A stretch of 64,000 bases of DNA from positions 4,216,001 through 4,280,000 of the forward strand of contig JAPVLO010000097.1 in the NCBI GenBank assembly GCA_027257055.1. The letters are read 5' to 3'. Numbering within the stretch: the first letter of the stretch is position 1; the number at the start of each line of letters is the position of its first letter. This DNA is from Cephalopachus bancanus. Its lineage: Eukaryota; Chordata; Mammalia; Primates; Tarsiidae. Under the pieces are notes generated by a model that saw nothing but the letters and a program-made list of their open reading frames with translations, searched no databases and was not told the DNA's origin. Positions 23,328-32,799 of this stretch are shown here, one piece after another. Made by a program: the position numbers and the translations under genes.

Positions 23328-24727
23328 TTGTCTGCTGGAGTCCAGCTTCAGGAGAGAGTCAGGGCTTGAGACGGGGAATCGGGAAGTGGTGAAAAAGAAA
23401 AGACGAACACGACAGGAATCCTCTTCCTGGGGAGAGCTCAAGACTCTGCCAATTTTTATTCAATTCTTACAAGCTTATATAGTTTTTTTACTGACCCCCC
23501 TACCCACAAAATGTATCCCATGTTACACATTAAATGTTTACATCATGTTTTTTCTTTTGTTTGTGGGGAAGTTGACCTTTACAAGTTTCATTTTGTTCCT
23601 TCCTGCTACCAGTGGTGTAACAAAATACCAGCTGCCAATTTATCAGCCACATCCTGTGACCTCTAGGCCAACTGAATCTCTTCCCTTCGCTGTTCTATCT
23701 CTTTTCCTTTAATAATCTATTTTCTTAATTCTACCCTTATATATACTTTTAGCAGCAATATATTGACTTGTTTTTTCTTTTATATAACCACCCTTATCTT
23801 ACCCACCACGAATTCTTAATACTCTATTTTTAAAAAAAATTTTTTTAAACTTTCTTAATTCTAATTGCCTTATCTATATTACTTGCTATTTTCTTATCAT
23901 CTATTTCACATTTTATATTTCTAAACAAAACATGTCTAAATCTACACTTATATATGAAATTAATCTTACTTTTAATCCTAAATGTATTTAATTTTAGACC
24001 TACATTAAGTGTGTATAATTTTAAGTTTACCTTAAAACTTAATTATTTCCTATTCCTTCTATTACTTATATTTAACTAAACATTTATCTTTTAATTATAA
24101 CTGTTATTTATTTAATTCTAATCATTACTTTAATTTTAACCTTCTTTCTAATTAAACTATAATATTTCTTAAATCAAAAGGCATGTCTGTGACTTGTTTT
24201 ACCCGAAAACACCTGTTTTTGGAGATACTCTGTCTCAATTTCCCACTTCCTCATCAATCACAACTGTTAATGTTGTTACTTATAAAGGATGTGAGGAAGT
24301 ACTTGTTTTTCTTTTTTAGCTAAAGGTTGCAAAATTTACATTCCCTTGTCCCTTCGGGGGGACATTTTTTGCTGTTGAGCCCTTTTTACATTTTTATACA
24401 TAGGTTCACTGCTAATTCCACATCCTTGCACATTCTAAGGGGCACCCTTTTTGCTGCAATCTCACCTCCATTATGCCTATGTATAATTTTTGCTGACAAA
24501 TGCCATCATCTACTTGCGCGTCTATTATCTCAACTAAAGTGGGAATATTCTCAAGCCTATGCACGCAATCCTTCAAAGTTAGGGAAGGTTCGTCAACAGG
24601 ATCCATGGGGCTTTGCCTCCTTCATGGCCGCATTTTACTGGGGCCTTGCTCCCAGCCAGCGTTTTTCCTGTTTTCAGTTCCCTTTTACCTTACTTTTACT
24701 AGTGATTGCGGCTCCCGGCACATTGTC
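23328..24727 (-). mobile_element. Complete solo LTR (ERV), 1390 bp, 5-bp TSD
   Basis: A TG...CA-bounded insert at 23333-24722 interrupts L1 ORF2, flanked by TTGTC (23328-23332 and 24723-24727). On the minus strand a TATATAAG box (complement of 23474-23481) lies about 14 bp upstream of AATAAA (complement of 23455-23460), leaving about 120 bp to the 3' end. That gives U3 of about 1.25 kb, a very short R and U5 of about 115-120 bp. Such long-U3, short-R layout resembles MMTV-type betaretroviral LTRs, although a 5-bp TSD is not the 6 bp typical of that group. The family is unidentified. No internal proviral genes remain. Confidence 0.85.
23455..23481 (-). promoter_or_regulatory. LTR TATA box and polyadenylation signal
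   Basis: Read on the minus strand, CTATATAAGC is followed 20-odd bases later by AATAAA. The closeness implies that the polyadenylation hexamer sits at or just before the transcription start, as in LTRs with a very short R. Position and orientation agree with the LTR 3' end at 23333. Activity is not known. Confidence 0.6.
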
Positions 24728-25053
24728 TACCTTATTTCTTATGGTATGGACACAGAGTTCTGATGAGGAATTGGTTGCCAGTTCCAATTTCCATAATGGT
24801 GTCTCCTGCATTTTCTAAGATGCTTATAGTTTGAGATTTTACATTTAAGTCTTTGATCCATTTAGAGTTTATTTTTGTGTATGGTGATATGTAGGGGTCC
24901 TGCTTCAATCTTCTGCATGTGATCAATCAGTCTTCCCAGCACCATTTACTGAATAGGTTCTTCTCTCCCCAGTGCTTGTTGGTGCAGGCTTTGTCAAAGA
25001 TCAGTTGGTTGAGAAATGGAGGCTTTGCTTCTGGTATCTAAAGAATGTCTTTC

Positions 25054-25797
25054 AAATAAATGTGAAGAGGAGCTGAAGAAAAAGAAAAGAAAAAAGAAAG
25101 GGAGGAGAAAGGATAATGAAAGGAAAGGAGAAAGATGTTGATATTGGTGAAATTATGGTGCTAATGACACAGAGAAGCTTTTAAGATTTACAAATAATAA
25201 TATTTAGGCAGACAGTAAAATTTTAAGTGAAACAAGACTGAAAGACAATTCCTTTCCAAGGCATGTTGGAACACACTATACTGTAATATAACTTTCAAGA
25301 TTAAAGTCAAATAAATGCAGTTCACATATAACAAAACTACATTTACTACCAAGGAATTTCTAAAATTCTACTTCAGAGAGATAAATATAGCCCTAAAAGG
25401 AAGTCTGACATACAGTGATTAGTAAAAAAGGATGATAAAAAGGTATGTGAGCCTATAGAACATGGACTAATAAAACAACACTAAAGACATAAAATTAGGT
25501 TGATTGGAATCAAGAGAAAGTCAAAATTCTAAATGGAAAGGAAATATAGGATGATAGGAGGTGATCAGAATTATACAGTCCTAAGGTGTCCACATTTTTT
25601 GAGAAGTAAGTAACAGTTTGGATTATGTTATCATTTAAGATAATTGTCTGTGTTAAAATGTTAAGAGAGACTAATATAAGAATATTAAAATTTATAACTT
25701 AAGTTGGGGAGTGTTACCAGCTGAACAATATAAGCCTTCTTATCCATGAACATGAGATGATTTACAAATTACTTAGCTGTTATTTAATTTATTTCAG
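25054..25797. other. Unassigned stretch with a polypurine tract
   Basis: It begins with a polypurine run (about 25066-25136, GAAGAAAAAGAAAAG-like) and continues as AT-rich, purine-biased sequence without a recognised repeat or gene. Confidence 0.45.
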
Positions 25798-26594
25798 TAT
25801 GAAGGGGGCCACCAAAATCCTGAATTTATTTTTTTATTTTTTTGAGTTGGAGTCTCACTCTGCCACACAGACTGGAGTGCAGTGGCCACTCCTGGTCACC
25901 GCAGCCGTGACCTGCTGGGCTCTGGTGATCCTTCCGCTTCAGCCTTCCAAGTAGCTAGAACTACAGGCGTGTGCTACCATGCCCAGCTGATTTTTTGATT
26001 TATAGTAGAAATGAGGTCTCGCTAAGTTGCCCAGGTGGATCTCGAACCCGCAGATTCAGGCAATCCACTCACCTCAGCCTCCCAAAGTGCTGGATTACAG
26101 GCTGAGCCACTGAGCCCGGCTGAATTTATTTATAACAAATTCTGTATTTATTCTTACATCCTTAAACTTCAGTCACCTTTCAAGTACTCTCTGTTTGATG
26201 CAATGCACTCTTTAGACACTTTTTCCACTGCTCAAAACAGTTTGTGAACGTGACAATTTTCATGTCTTTTAGTGCTTTTGCCTTTTTTTTTTCCACCTCT
26301 TTCACATAGGCAAAATGTTTCCCTTTGCGGACTTTTTTTCATCCAGGGAAACACAAAAAAGTCACTCAGGACAAGATTGGATGGATAGGTCAAGTGTGCT
26401 TGAGAACACCCATCACAAAATGGGCAAACATGTTGAAGGAATCTCCAAAAAATTCAGTTAAGCTGAACACAGCCTCTTATAACAACACTAGCTGGTACAC
26501 TGATGCTGATGAGTTACTGGAACACTTAACTTGGCTGGAATTATTATTTTGCCCTCACAAAAATAATTCTGGTTTTTCTTGGGTCTCCTCTCAG
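25798..26594 (-). mobile_element. HSMAR2-like mariner, internally deleted, split by an Alu
   Basis: Terminal inverted repeats are visible: GAAGGGGGCCACCAAAATCC at 25801-25820, and TTCTGGTTTTTCTTGGGTCT with CCTCTCA at 26567-26593. Between them, on the minus strand, is diverged transposase-end text also found at 60400-60973 (CATCAGTGTACCAGCTAG; TTTGCCCATTTTGTGATGGG; AAAGGGAAACATTTTGCC; GCATTGCATCAAACAGAGAG). Without the Alu it is about 0.5 kb, against about 1.3 kb for an autonomous mariner. The transposase is non-functional. Confidence 0.8.
25820..26131 (-). mobile_element. Alu inserted in the mariner 3' end, with TSD
   Basis: TSD CTGAATTTATTT at 25820-25831 and 26120-26131, made from mariner sequence, so the Alu is younger than the mariner. 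The dimeric Alu is on the minus strand and ends GAGCCCGGC. The right arm reads GTGGCCACTCCTGGTCACC, a variant of the compact hairpin. Confidence 0.95.
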
Positions 26595-26749
26595 TTTGTT
26601 TTTAATTTTCATTGTAAAAGTCTTACAATTATTTTTTGTTGGGTTTATATTATGTATATAATTCTTTTTGATACTATTTTAAATGGAATTGCCATACTTG
26701 CAGTATTTAAAATTCCTTTCTAAATTGCTCATTGATAGTACACAGAGAC

Positions 26750-27067
26750 ACAATTGATTTTTGATTTTGGGGTTTTTTTTGAGTTGGAGTCTCACTCTGT
26801 CGCCCAGACCGGAGTGCAGTGGCCGCTCCCAGCCACTGCAGCCTCGACCTGCTGGGCTCTGGCGATCCTTCCACCTCAGCCTTCTGAGTAGCCAGAATTA
26901 CAGGCATGCGCTACCACGCGCGGCTGATTTTTTGATTTACTGTAGAGATGAGGTCTTGCTGCCCAGGAGGGTCTGGAACCCGTGGGCTCAGGCAATCCAC
27001 TCACCACAGCCTCCCAAAGGCGAGGGATTACAGGCTGAGCCACCGAGCCCGGCTACAATTGATTTTT
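26750..27067 (-). mobile_element. Alu, lineage-specific young subfamily, with TSD
   Basis: TSD ACAATTGATTTTT at 26750-26762 and 27055-27067. The body ends CCGAGCCCGGCT. The right arm contains TGCAGTGGC ... GCCACTGCA (9-bp arms). The antisense open frame across it (26761-27177) is the usual Alu artefact and not a gene. Confidence 0.95.
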
Positions 27068-27553
27068 ATATATTAATCAAGTGTCCTGAAACTTTACTAA
27101 AATTGTTTATAAATCATCAAAAATTTTTCAGTGGATTCTTTTTTCCTACACATATATATATGATCATCTGCAAGTAAAGAAAGTTGTGCTTTTTTCTTTC
27201 CAATTTGGATGCATTTTATTTCATTTTCTTACTGAATTTTTCTGATTAAATCCTCCAATAAAATTGAATAGAAATGGTGAGAGTGGGCATACTTGTCCTG
27301 TTCTGATTTTAGGGGAAAAGCTTTTAGTCTTTCACCATTAAATTTAATGTTGATAGTGTTTTTTTTTCCTTAGATAGCGTTTATTAATTTGAGAAAATTC
27401 TCTTTTATTTTTAATGTGTTGAGGTTTTTTTTTATTATGAAAGAGAATCTGATTTTATTAATTTTTTCTGCATCAATTCTTATGAGCATGCAGTTTTTCT
27501 CCTTTATTTTATTAATGTGACATATTATGTTAATTGGCTTTTGGTATTAAGCC

Positions 27554-27861
27554 AGCCTTATGGCCAGGCACAGTGCCTCAAGCATGTAATCCCAGCACTT
27601 TGGGAGGCTGAGGTAAGGGGATTGCTTGAGCCCATGGGTTCGAGAACAGCCTGGGCAGTTTGCGGAGACCTCATCTCTACAATAATCAAAAAACTAACCT
27701 GGTGTGCTAGCATGCGTCTATAGTTCCAGTTGCTTGAAAGGCTGCGGCAGAAGGATCACCTGAGCCCAGCAGGTCAACACTGGGATTACCGTGAGTGTGC
27801 CACTGCACTCCAGCCTGGGCGACGGACTGAGACTCCATCTCAAAAAAAAAAAAAGCCTTAT
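27554..27861 (+). mobile_element. Alu, older lineage copy, with TSD
   Basis: TSD AGCCTTAT at 27554-27561 and 27854-27861. It starts GGCCAGGCACAGTGCCTCAAGC and has the older right arm (GTCAACACTGGGATTACCGTGAG), ending GACTCCATCTC plus about 13 A. It lies 0.5 kb from an oppositely oriented Alu (26763-27054), so the two form an inverted pair. Confidence 0.93.
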
Positions 27862-28110
27862 ATTTCTGGAAAAAAATCCTACTTGGTCACGCAGTATAAT
27901 ACTTTTCACTCAATTTAGAATTATTTGCTAGTATTTTTTTGAGAATGTTTGTGTTTATATGAATACTTATTTGCTTTTACAGGTTAGACCTATCAAACAT
28001 CCAAAGAGAAGATCAGTTTAAACTCTTTCACATTATTCTATGGAATCAGCATATATTCTTTTGGTAATTTTATGTTGCTGGGATAAACCTGTTAGTAAAA
28101 TCAAGTAAAG

Positions 28111-29936
28111 ACATAAATAGAAAAATAACAAGGCAGACTTGATTATGAAGAGAGATTAAAAATCCTAAGAAAAAAATTAGCAAATAAAATTTAGCTATGT
28201 AAAAAATATGAATATAGCATTATTAAATTAGGTTTATTTAAAGAATACAAAAATGGTTTCAATGTTAATAAATAAATCTTGATGTGCTAGTGCAAAACAG
28301 ACTACCCAGTCCTCTTAATTCTTCTAGCAACAAAAATATTTTGGAGATAAATATGCTAAAACTTTTGCAACATTATACACACAATGTACAGTATACAATA
28401 GAGGATCACTCATCATATTATGAATATCTTATTTTTCAATTTATCTGCTTAAACTTTTTGTTTGCATACTTGTTATCTACCACCTCAAGCAGCAGTCATG
28501 AACTTAAACACTTTCCTGTAATTGGTTTCAACAAATGTCCTCTGCAGGAGAAGCTCTGAGTCAAGTGGACAAAGTTGCAGGTGGTACCATCCAAGGAACT
28601 GTCAGATTAGCAAAATAATAATTTTGGCCCCAACCCAGTTTGGATCTCTCCCATGGATGTTATTTTTCAAATCTACTACAGAACTGGAGAATGGGAGATA
28701 GGACTAGGACAAGTTAAAATGCTACAAAATTCTCTATTTTTATCAAGTTCCAATCATTTATCTTGAATATATGTTCACTAAGTTGTTGCAAGCCTTTCTT
28801 TAATTTCCAACATTCTTAAAAAAACTCAGTTTTTACAATTTCACTACTTATCTCATTGCTTTTATGAAGGAGGAAGTTTTGAGTGATCCATACCCCAGCA
28901 TTTTTGCTGGCATTCCTAACATATATTCATGATTTAAACTCTTAAAATACTAACTAAAGAGAGCATCTTTATTCTGCTAATAAGACATATCTAGCAAATA
29001 TCTATCCTTAAGGTGAAATATTTGAAGCAACATCTTTAGAACTAGAATCAAGAGAGGCTCACTGTCATTAAAACTATTCACATTATTAGAATTACTAGCT
29101 TTAAAAATAAAAAAAGAAAATTAGAGTTTTTACAATTTGGAAAGCAAGAAGCAAAACTATTACTATAGTTGTATAATAAATTGCCTACATAGAAACTCAG
29201 AAGATTCTATCAATAAAAAATTTGAATTGCTAAAATAGGTTAACAACAATGTTGGGTATTACATCATTACATAAAAAAATTTGCATTTTTGCATAAAGTA
29301 ACAATTATTTAGTAAATTTAATAAGAAACATGCAAATAAGCTCAATAATGTATGAAACATACAAATAAGCTCAATAAATTAATGTATTTGTTTTTCAATA
29401 GATAAAAATAATCAATAGAATGAAAATCCAGAAATAGTCTTAAAATTACAAAGTAAGTTAATTTTTTACAAAGTTGCCAAAGCATTTCAATAGGGAAAAG
29501 AGTCTTTGTAACAATTATTGCTGAGGGACAAGGAAAAAAACAAAAACAAAACAAAACTACTGCTGAAAACATGCAAAAGTGAACATTGAACCCTACCAAA
29601 CACCATATATAAAAATGTATTTGAAATGAGTAATGGGCCTATATTTCAGAGATAAAACTATAAAGCTACCAGAAAAAAACAGAATAACTTCACAGCTGTA
29701 TGATAGGAAAGCTAGGTAGTAGATGAAACACAGAAAGCATTAACAATAAGATAGATAAATAAATAAACAAATACAACAGGATTTTAAGTTTCTGCTCATC
29801 AAAAGACACCAGGTAAAAGCCAACAAAGCTCTGGCTTAATTATTCAGTCTTAGTTAAAAGTCTTCCTGTCTGATAGGACATCCCTTCATCCTACTTCTTT
29901 TCCGGGAGTCTCTTGATTCTTGACTTTTGATATCCT
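28111..29936. other. Unassigned AT-rich stretch
   Basis: AT-rich with stops in all frames. At about 28820-28920 the phrase ACAATTTCACTACTTATCTC then ATTGCTTTTATGAAGGAGG resembles an old L1 5' region, but this is weak. No gene. Confidence 0.35.
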
Positions 29937-30242
29937 TTGGAAATTTTTTTTTGAGTCAGAGTCTCACTCTGTCGCCCAGACTGGAGTGCAGTGGCCGCTC
30001 TCGGTCACCGCAGCCTCGACCTGCTGGGCTCCGGCGATCCTTCCGCCTCAGCCTTCCGAGTAGCCGGAATTACAGGCATGCGCTACCACCCCCGGCTGAT
30101 TTTTTGATTTATTGTAGAGATGAGGTCTCGCCAAATTCCCCAGGCGGGTCTCGAACCCGTGGGCTCAGGCAATCCACTCACCTCAGCCTCCCAAAGGCAC
30201 GGGATTACAGGCTGAGCTACCGAACCTGGCTCTGTTGGAAAT
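29937..30242 (-). mobile_element. Alu, lineage-specific young subfamily, with TSD
   Basis: TSD TTGGAAAT at 29937-29944 and 30235-30242. In sense, the left arm has a perfect B-box-like GGGTTCGAGACCCG (complement of about 30146-30159). The right arm hairpin is GTGACCGAGAGCGGCCAC, with one changed pair. Low divergence. Confidence 0.94.
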
Positions 30243-30429
30243 CTTAAAATCAGTTTGTCTAGCTTTATTAAAGAAAAAAGAAAAATCCCAGTTGGTATTG
30301 GAAATGCTTTGAATTAATGGATCAATTTTGGGCAAATGTGTCTTAACTAAAATGGGTGTTTCTATTTAAATATCTGACTATCGACTTCTTTGCGTTTTTA
30401 AAATATCATTCAATAAAATATTACAATCT

Positions 30430-31006
30430 TAAGTTTTTTTTTTACTGAAAATGTTCTGTTTATTACAGGTTTTGCATTTTAAAAAGTTATAGTGTATTTT
30501 TCTCTCTCTTTTATCAAGGTGTAACTTACATAGGGAAAGGTGCATACATAATAAGTATACAGCTAATTGAACACCTCCTATAATAGTACCCAGATCAAGA
30601 AACAGAACACTGTGAGCACCCCAAAGTCCTTCCTCTCCTCCACTCATCCATTCACAGCATCCCACAAGGATAAACACTGATCTATTTTCCTGCAACGTGG
30701 ATTAATTTAGCCTACTTTTGAACTTTATATCAATGGGCTCATACAGTGTGTATTGTCATGGTTTGTGAGATTCATTCCTATTGTGTCATTTTGGACTTTG
30801 TTCATTCTTGCTGCCACGTGGTACTCCATTTTGAATACAGCACAGTGTATTTGTTCAAATACTGATGGGTATTTGGGGTTAATAAACGGCATTGCTATGA
30901 AGCACTATTGTACATTGTTTAATAAATGTGTGGATGCCTGTCACAGCACCCTTGATCATGAATGTGAGCTCCTTCCCCTCATCTCCCCAGCTGAGCTCTA
31001 ATATAA
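30430..31006 (-). mobile_element. Old L1 (L1M-type) 3' end
   Basis: Antisense L1M 3' UTR text: TTATCAAGGTGTAACTTACAT, AATTGAACACCTCC, GTACCCAGATCAAGAAACAG, GATTCATTCCTATTGTGTC, GTGGTACTCCATTTTGAAT and TACTGATGGGTATTTGGGG. It is interrupted at 31007 by a younger L1 tail. Confidence 0.7.
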
Positions 31007-31072
31007 CCCCCCCTCCCTCCCTCCCTCCCTCCCTTCCTTCCTTCCTTCCTTCCTTCCTTCCTTCCTTCCTTT
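31007..31072. repeat. (CCCT)n/(CCTT)n microsatellite on an L1 tail
   Basis: C-rich CCCT units pass into about ten uninterrupted CCTT units directly abutting the 3' end of the next L1 stub. It is best read as the L1 A-rich tail (AAGG on the L1 strand) expanded into a microsatellite. Confidence 0.9.
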
Positions 31073-31517
31073 TAAAGATGTGGGTTACAATTCGGGATTA
31101 GGTATCCAAGTGGTCATTGTAGAGGTAAAGTTTGGACCTAACTTTGGTCTCCACTTTACCTGGTTTGAAATAAGGTACTCTTATTAATGTTGTGCACCAC
31201 CCCCCAACCCCACTCCCCACCCACAGCCGTTTCCAGCTACTGCCAATCCCTTTCTTATAGTACTATGGTCAATGTTCAGGGACCACTTATGAGTGAGAAC
31301 ATATGGTACTCAGTTCTTTTTTTCTGTGATAGATCACTGAGTCTTATACACTCTAAATCCATCTAAGTTTCTACGAAGTCCAGAATTTTGTTCTTCTTTA
31401 TGGCTACATGATATTCCATTGTGTATATATAACACATTTTTTTATCCAGTCCAATTTCAATGGGCAGCACAGTTGGTTCCATGATTTTGCTATTGTAAAT
31501 AGTGCTTCAATAAGTTT
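31073..31517 (-). mobile_element. 5'-truncated young-type L1 3' stub
   Basis: Homologous to the L1 3' ends at 22360 and 16345: GGGTTACAATTCGGGATTAG, a C-rich block (31198-31226), CTGCCAATCCCTTTCTTATA, TTATGAGTGAGAACATATGG, TTATCCAGTCCAATTTC, GGTTCCATGATTTTGCTATTG. It stops at about 31517. No clear TSD was found. Confidence 0.8.
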
Positions 31518-32249
31518 ACTTTCTCTAGAGATAGAGAGGAAGTCATGCTTATTTCCCATGCAGGGGTAGAGATTTTGTCCAAGGATTGTGTAGGGGAATC
31601 ATCCCTTATAGAAATCAGTTATGGGGCATTTCCTGAGCATAAAAATAATAGACCCCCTTCCAGCTTAGCCGTTTTATTCTTACTAATTCTTATTATCTTG
31701 GAAGCAAACCTCCTAATGTCAGGTTAACAACAGTTGTGGTCATCTCTTGTCACATTGGTTGGTCTGCGCTGACATCATCTCCCTAGATTTACAAAGAGAT
31801 AGAATATGTAGACAGAGGTGCAATGGGCCAGGGAACAGAGTGCATCTCTCCACTGTGTGTTTATGTTCAAAAAAGAAGCCATATTCATTCTTGTTCATTA
31901 ATTATTAAGAAATTTAAATTTTAACCATCAAGGTACTATTCTTCAAAGGATCATGGGGAGAAGGAGGTTTTGAGTTTTGAGGTTTTGGAGTTCTGCAAAC
32001 ACTAAAAAAACTGCTTTGACAATGAATTAAAAATAACTTTCCATTTATAAAGACAAAACTTCTATTTTGTAGTGCAAAGTTATTTCATAGAATAAAATAT
32101 TAGTTTTTAAAAAATTATAGTGCAATTTATTTACAGTGAAATATAAATTTATTATACTTACAGTGAAATATAAGCATATCATGCCAGTACTCAAGAAATA
32201 TTGAAAAAGATGAATAAACTGCAATATATTTATATAAAATAATTATTAG
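31518..32249. other. Unassigned stretch
   Basis: Mixed composition, no recognised element. A short frame (31545-31727) has no features of a gene. Confidence 0.35.
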
Positions 32250-32524
32250 GTTTGGCCACAGTGACTCAAAGTGATCTCAGCACTTTGAGAGGCCGAGACA
32301 GAAGGATTGCTTGAGCCAAGAATTCAAGAAGAGCCTGGACAATACAGTGAAACCTTGTCTCTAAAATAAAAATAAAAAACTTAGCTGGGCTTGGAGGCAT
32401 GTGCCTATAGCCCCAGCTTCTGGGGAGAATGAGGTGGAAGGATTGTCTCATCTTAGGCAGTGAAGACTGCTGTGAGCCCTGATCATGCTGCTGGACTCAA
32501 GCCTGGGCAACGTAATGAGACTCG
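32250..32524 (+). mobile_element. Old AluJ-like element
   Basis: A diverged dimeric Alu: GGTTTGGCCACAGTGACTCA (start), CAGCACTTTGAGAGGCCGAG, AAAATAAAAATAAAAAACTTAGC (middle linker), TGGAGGCATGTGCCTATAGC, GACTCAAGCCTGGGCAAC. It has no lineage-specific hairpin, consistent with an AluJ-age copy shared across primates. Its tail expanded into the following GA tract. Confidence 0.85.
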
Positions 32525-32545
32525 GAGAAAGAAAGAAGAAAGAGA

Positions 32546-32616
<71 letters not shown>

Positions 32617-32662
32617 GAGAGGGAGGGAGGGAGGAAGGGAGAAAGGAAGGAAAGAAAGAGAA
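32525..32662. repeat. (GA)n/(GAAA)n/(GGGA)n polypurine tract
   Basis: About 138 bp of almost pure purine on the plus strand: GAAA units, then about 33 GA units, then GGGAGG/GGAA units. It follows the Alu tail and is a classic Alu-tail microsatellite. Open frames coding RERERE across it are artefacts. It has triplex (H-DNA) potential. Confidence 0.95.
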
Positions 32663-32799
32663 TTATCCATACCAACGAAGAATGAATGATAAAGAACAAG
32701 GGGCTAACACCACCAGTAGGCCAAAACCAGCCAACCATTTCTTTGTTGTAATAGAGAATTATTACTATATGTATTAAATATATTAATATAAAATGTCAT

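Larger units (their letters stand above)
22306..25053 (-). mobile_element. 5'-truncated L1 with 12-bp TSD, split by a solo LTR
   Basis: The L1 is in reverse orientation: A-tail (plus-strand T-run 22345-22358), 3' UTR, then ORF2 text such as CTAGTTTGCATTCCCAACAG, TTTTGATTTGCATTTCTCTG, AAGCTCACCAGTTTGATAAGG and, after the LTR, AGCACCATTTACTGAATAGG. TSD AGAATGTCTTTC is exact at 22306-22317 and 25042-25053. Net L1 length is about 1.33 kb without the LTR. Twenty-two bases (22323-22344) lie between the main tail and a second short T-run next to the TSD. Confidence 0.9.
26595..28110 (-). mobile_element. Old L1 (L1M-type) ORF2 fragment, hosting two Alus
   Basis: Antisense ORF2 text in order: TTTTTGATACTATTTTAAATGG, then after the first Alu ACATATATATATGATCATCTGC and CAATTTGGATGCATTTTATTTC, AATAGAAATGGTGAGAGTGGG, TATTAATGTGACATATTATG, and after the second Alu AATCCTACTTGGTCACGCAG and TAGAATTATTTGCTAGTATTT. 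The reading frames are destroyed. Confidence 0.75.

Noticed and set aside
24327..24818. 163-codon plus-strand frame and a 64-codon minus-strand frame (24412-24606).
   Set aside because: Both lie in the solo LTR and its L1 edge. The plus frame is antisense to the LTR; the minus frame is short and unlike any LTR-encoded protein I can identify, so neither is called a gene.
26761..27177. 138-codon frame with a plausible-looking protein; similar frames at 6454, 29927, 34005, 37573 and 41826.
   Set aside because: These are the standard antisense-Alu open frames ([16 protein letters not shown] start). They recur because the Alus recur.
31007..31072. (CCTT)n considered as a promoter-type pyrimidine tract.
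   Set aside because: It directly abuts an L1 3' end in antisense, so it is the expanded tail of that element.
32460..32777. 105-codon frame with a long RERERE stretch and its antisense SLSLSL frame.
   Set aside because: A pure product of the (GA)n tract after the AluJ-like tail.
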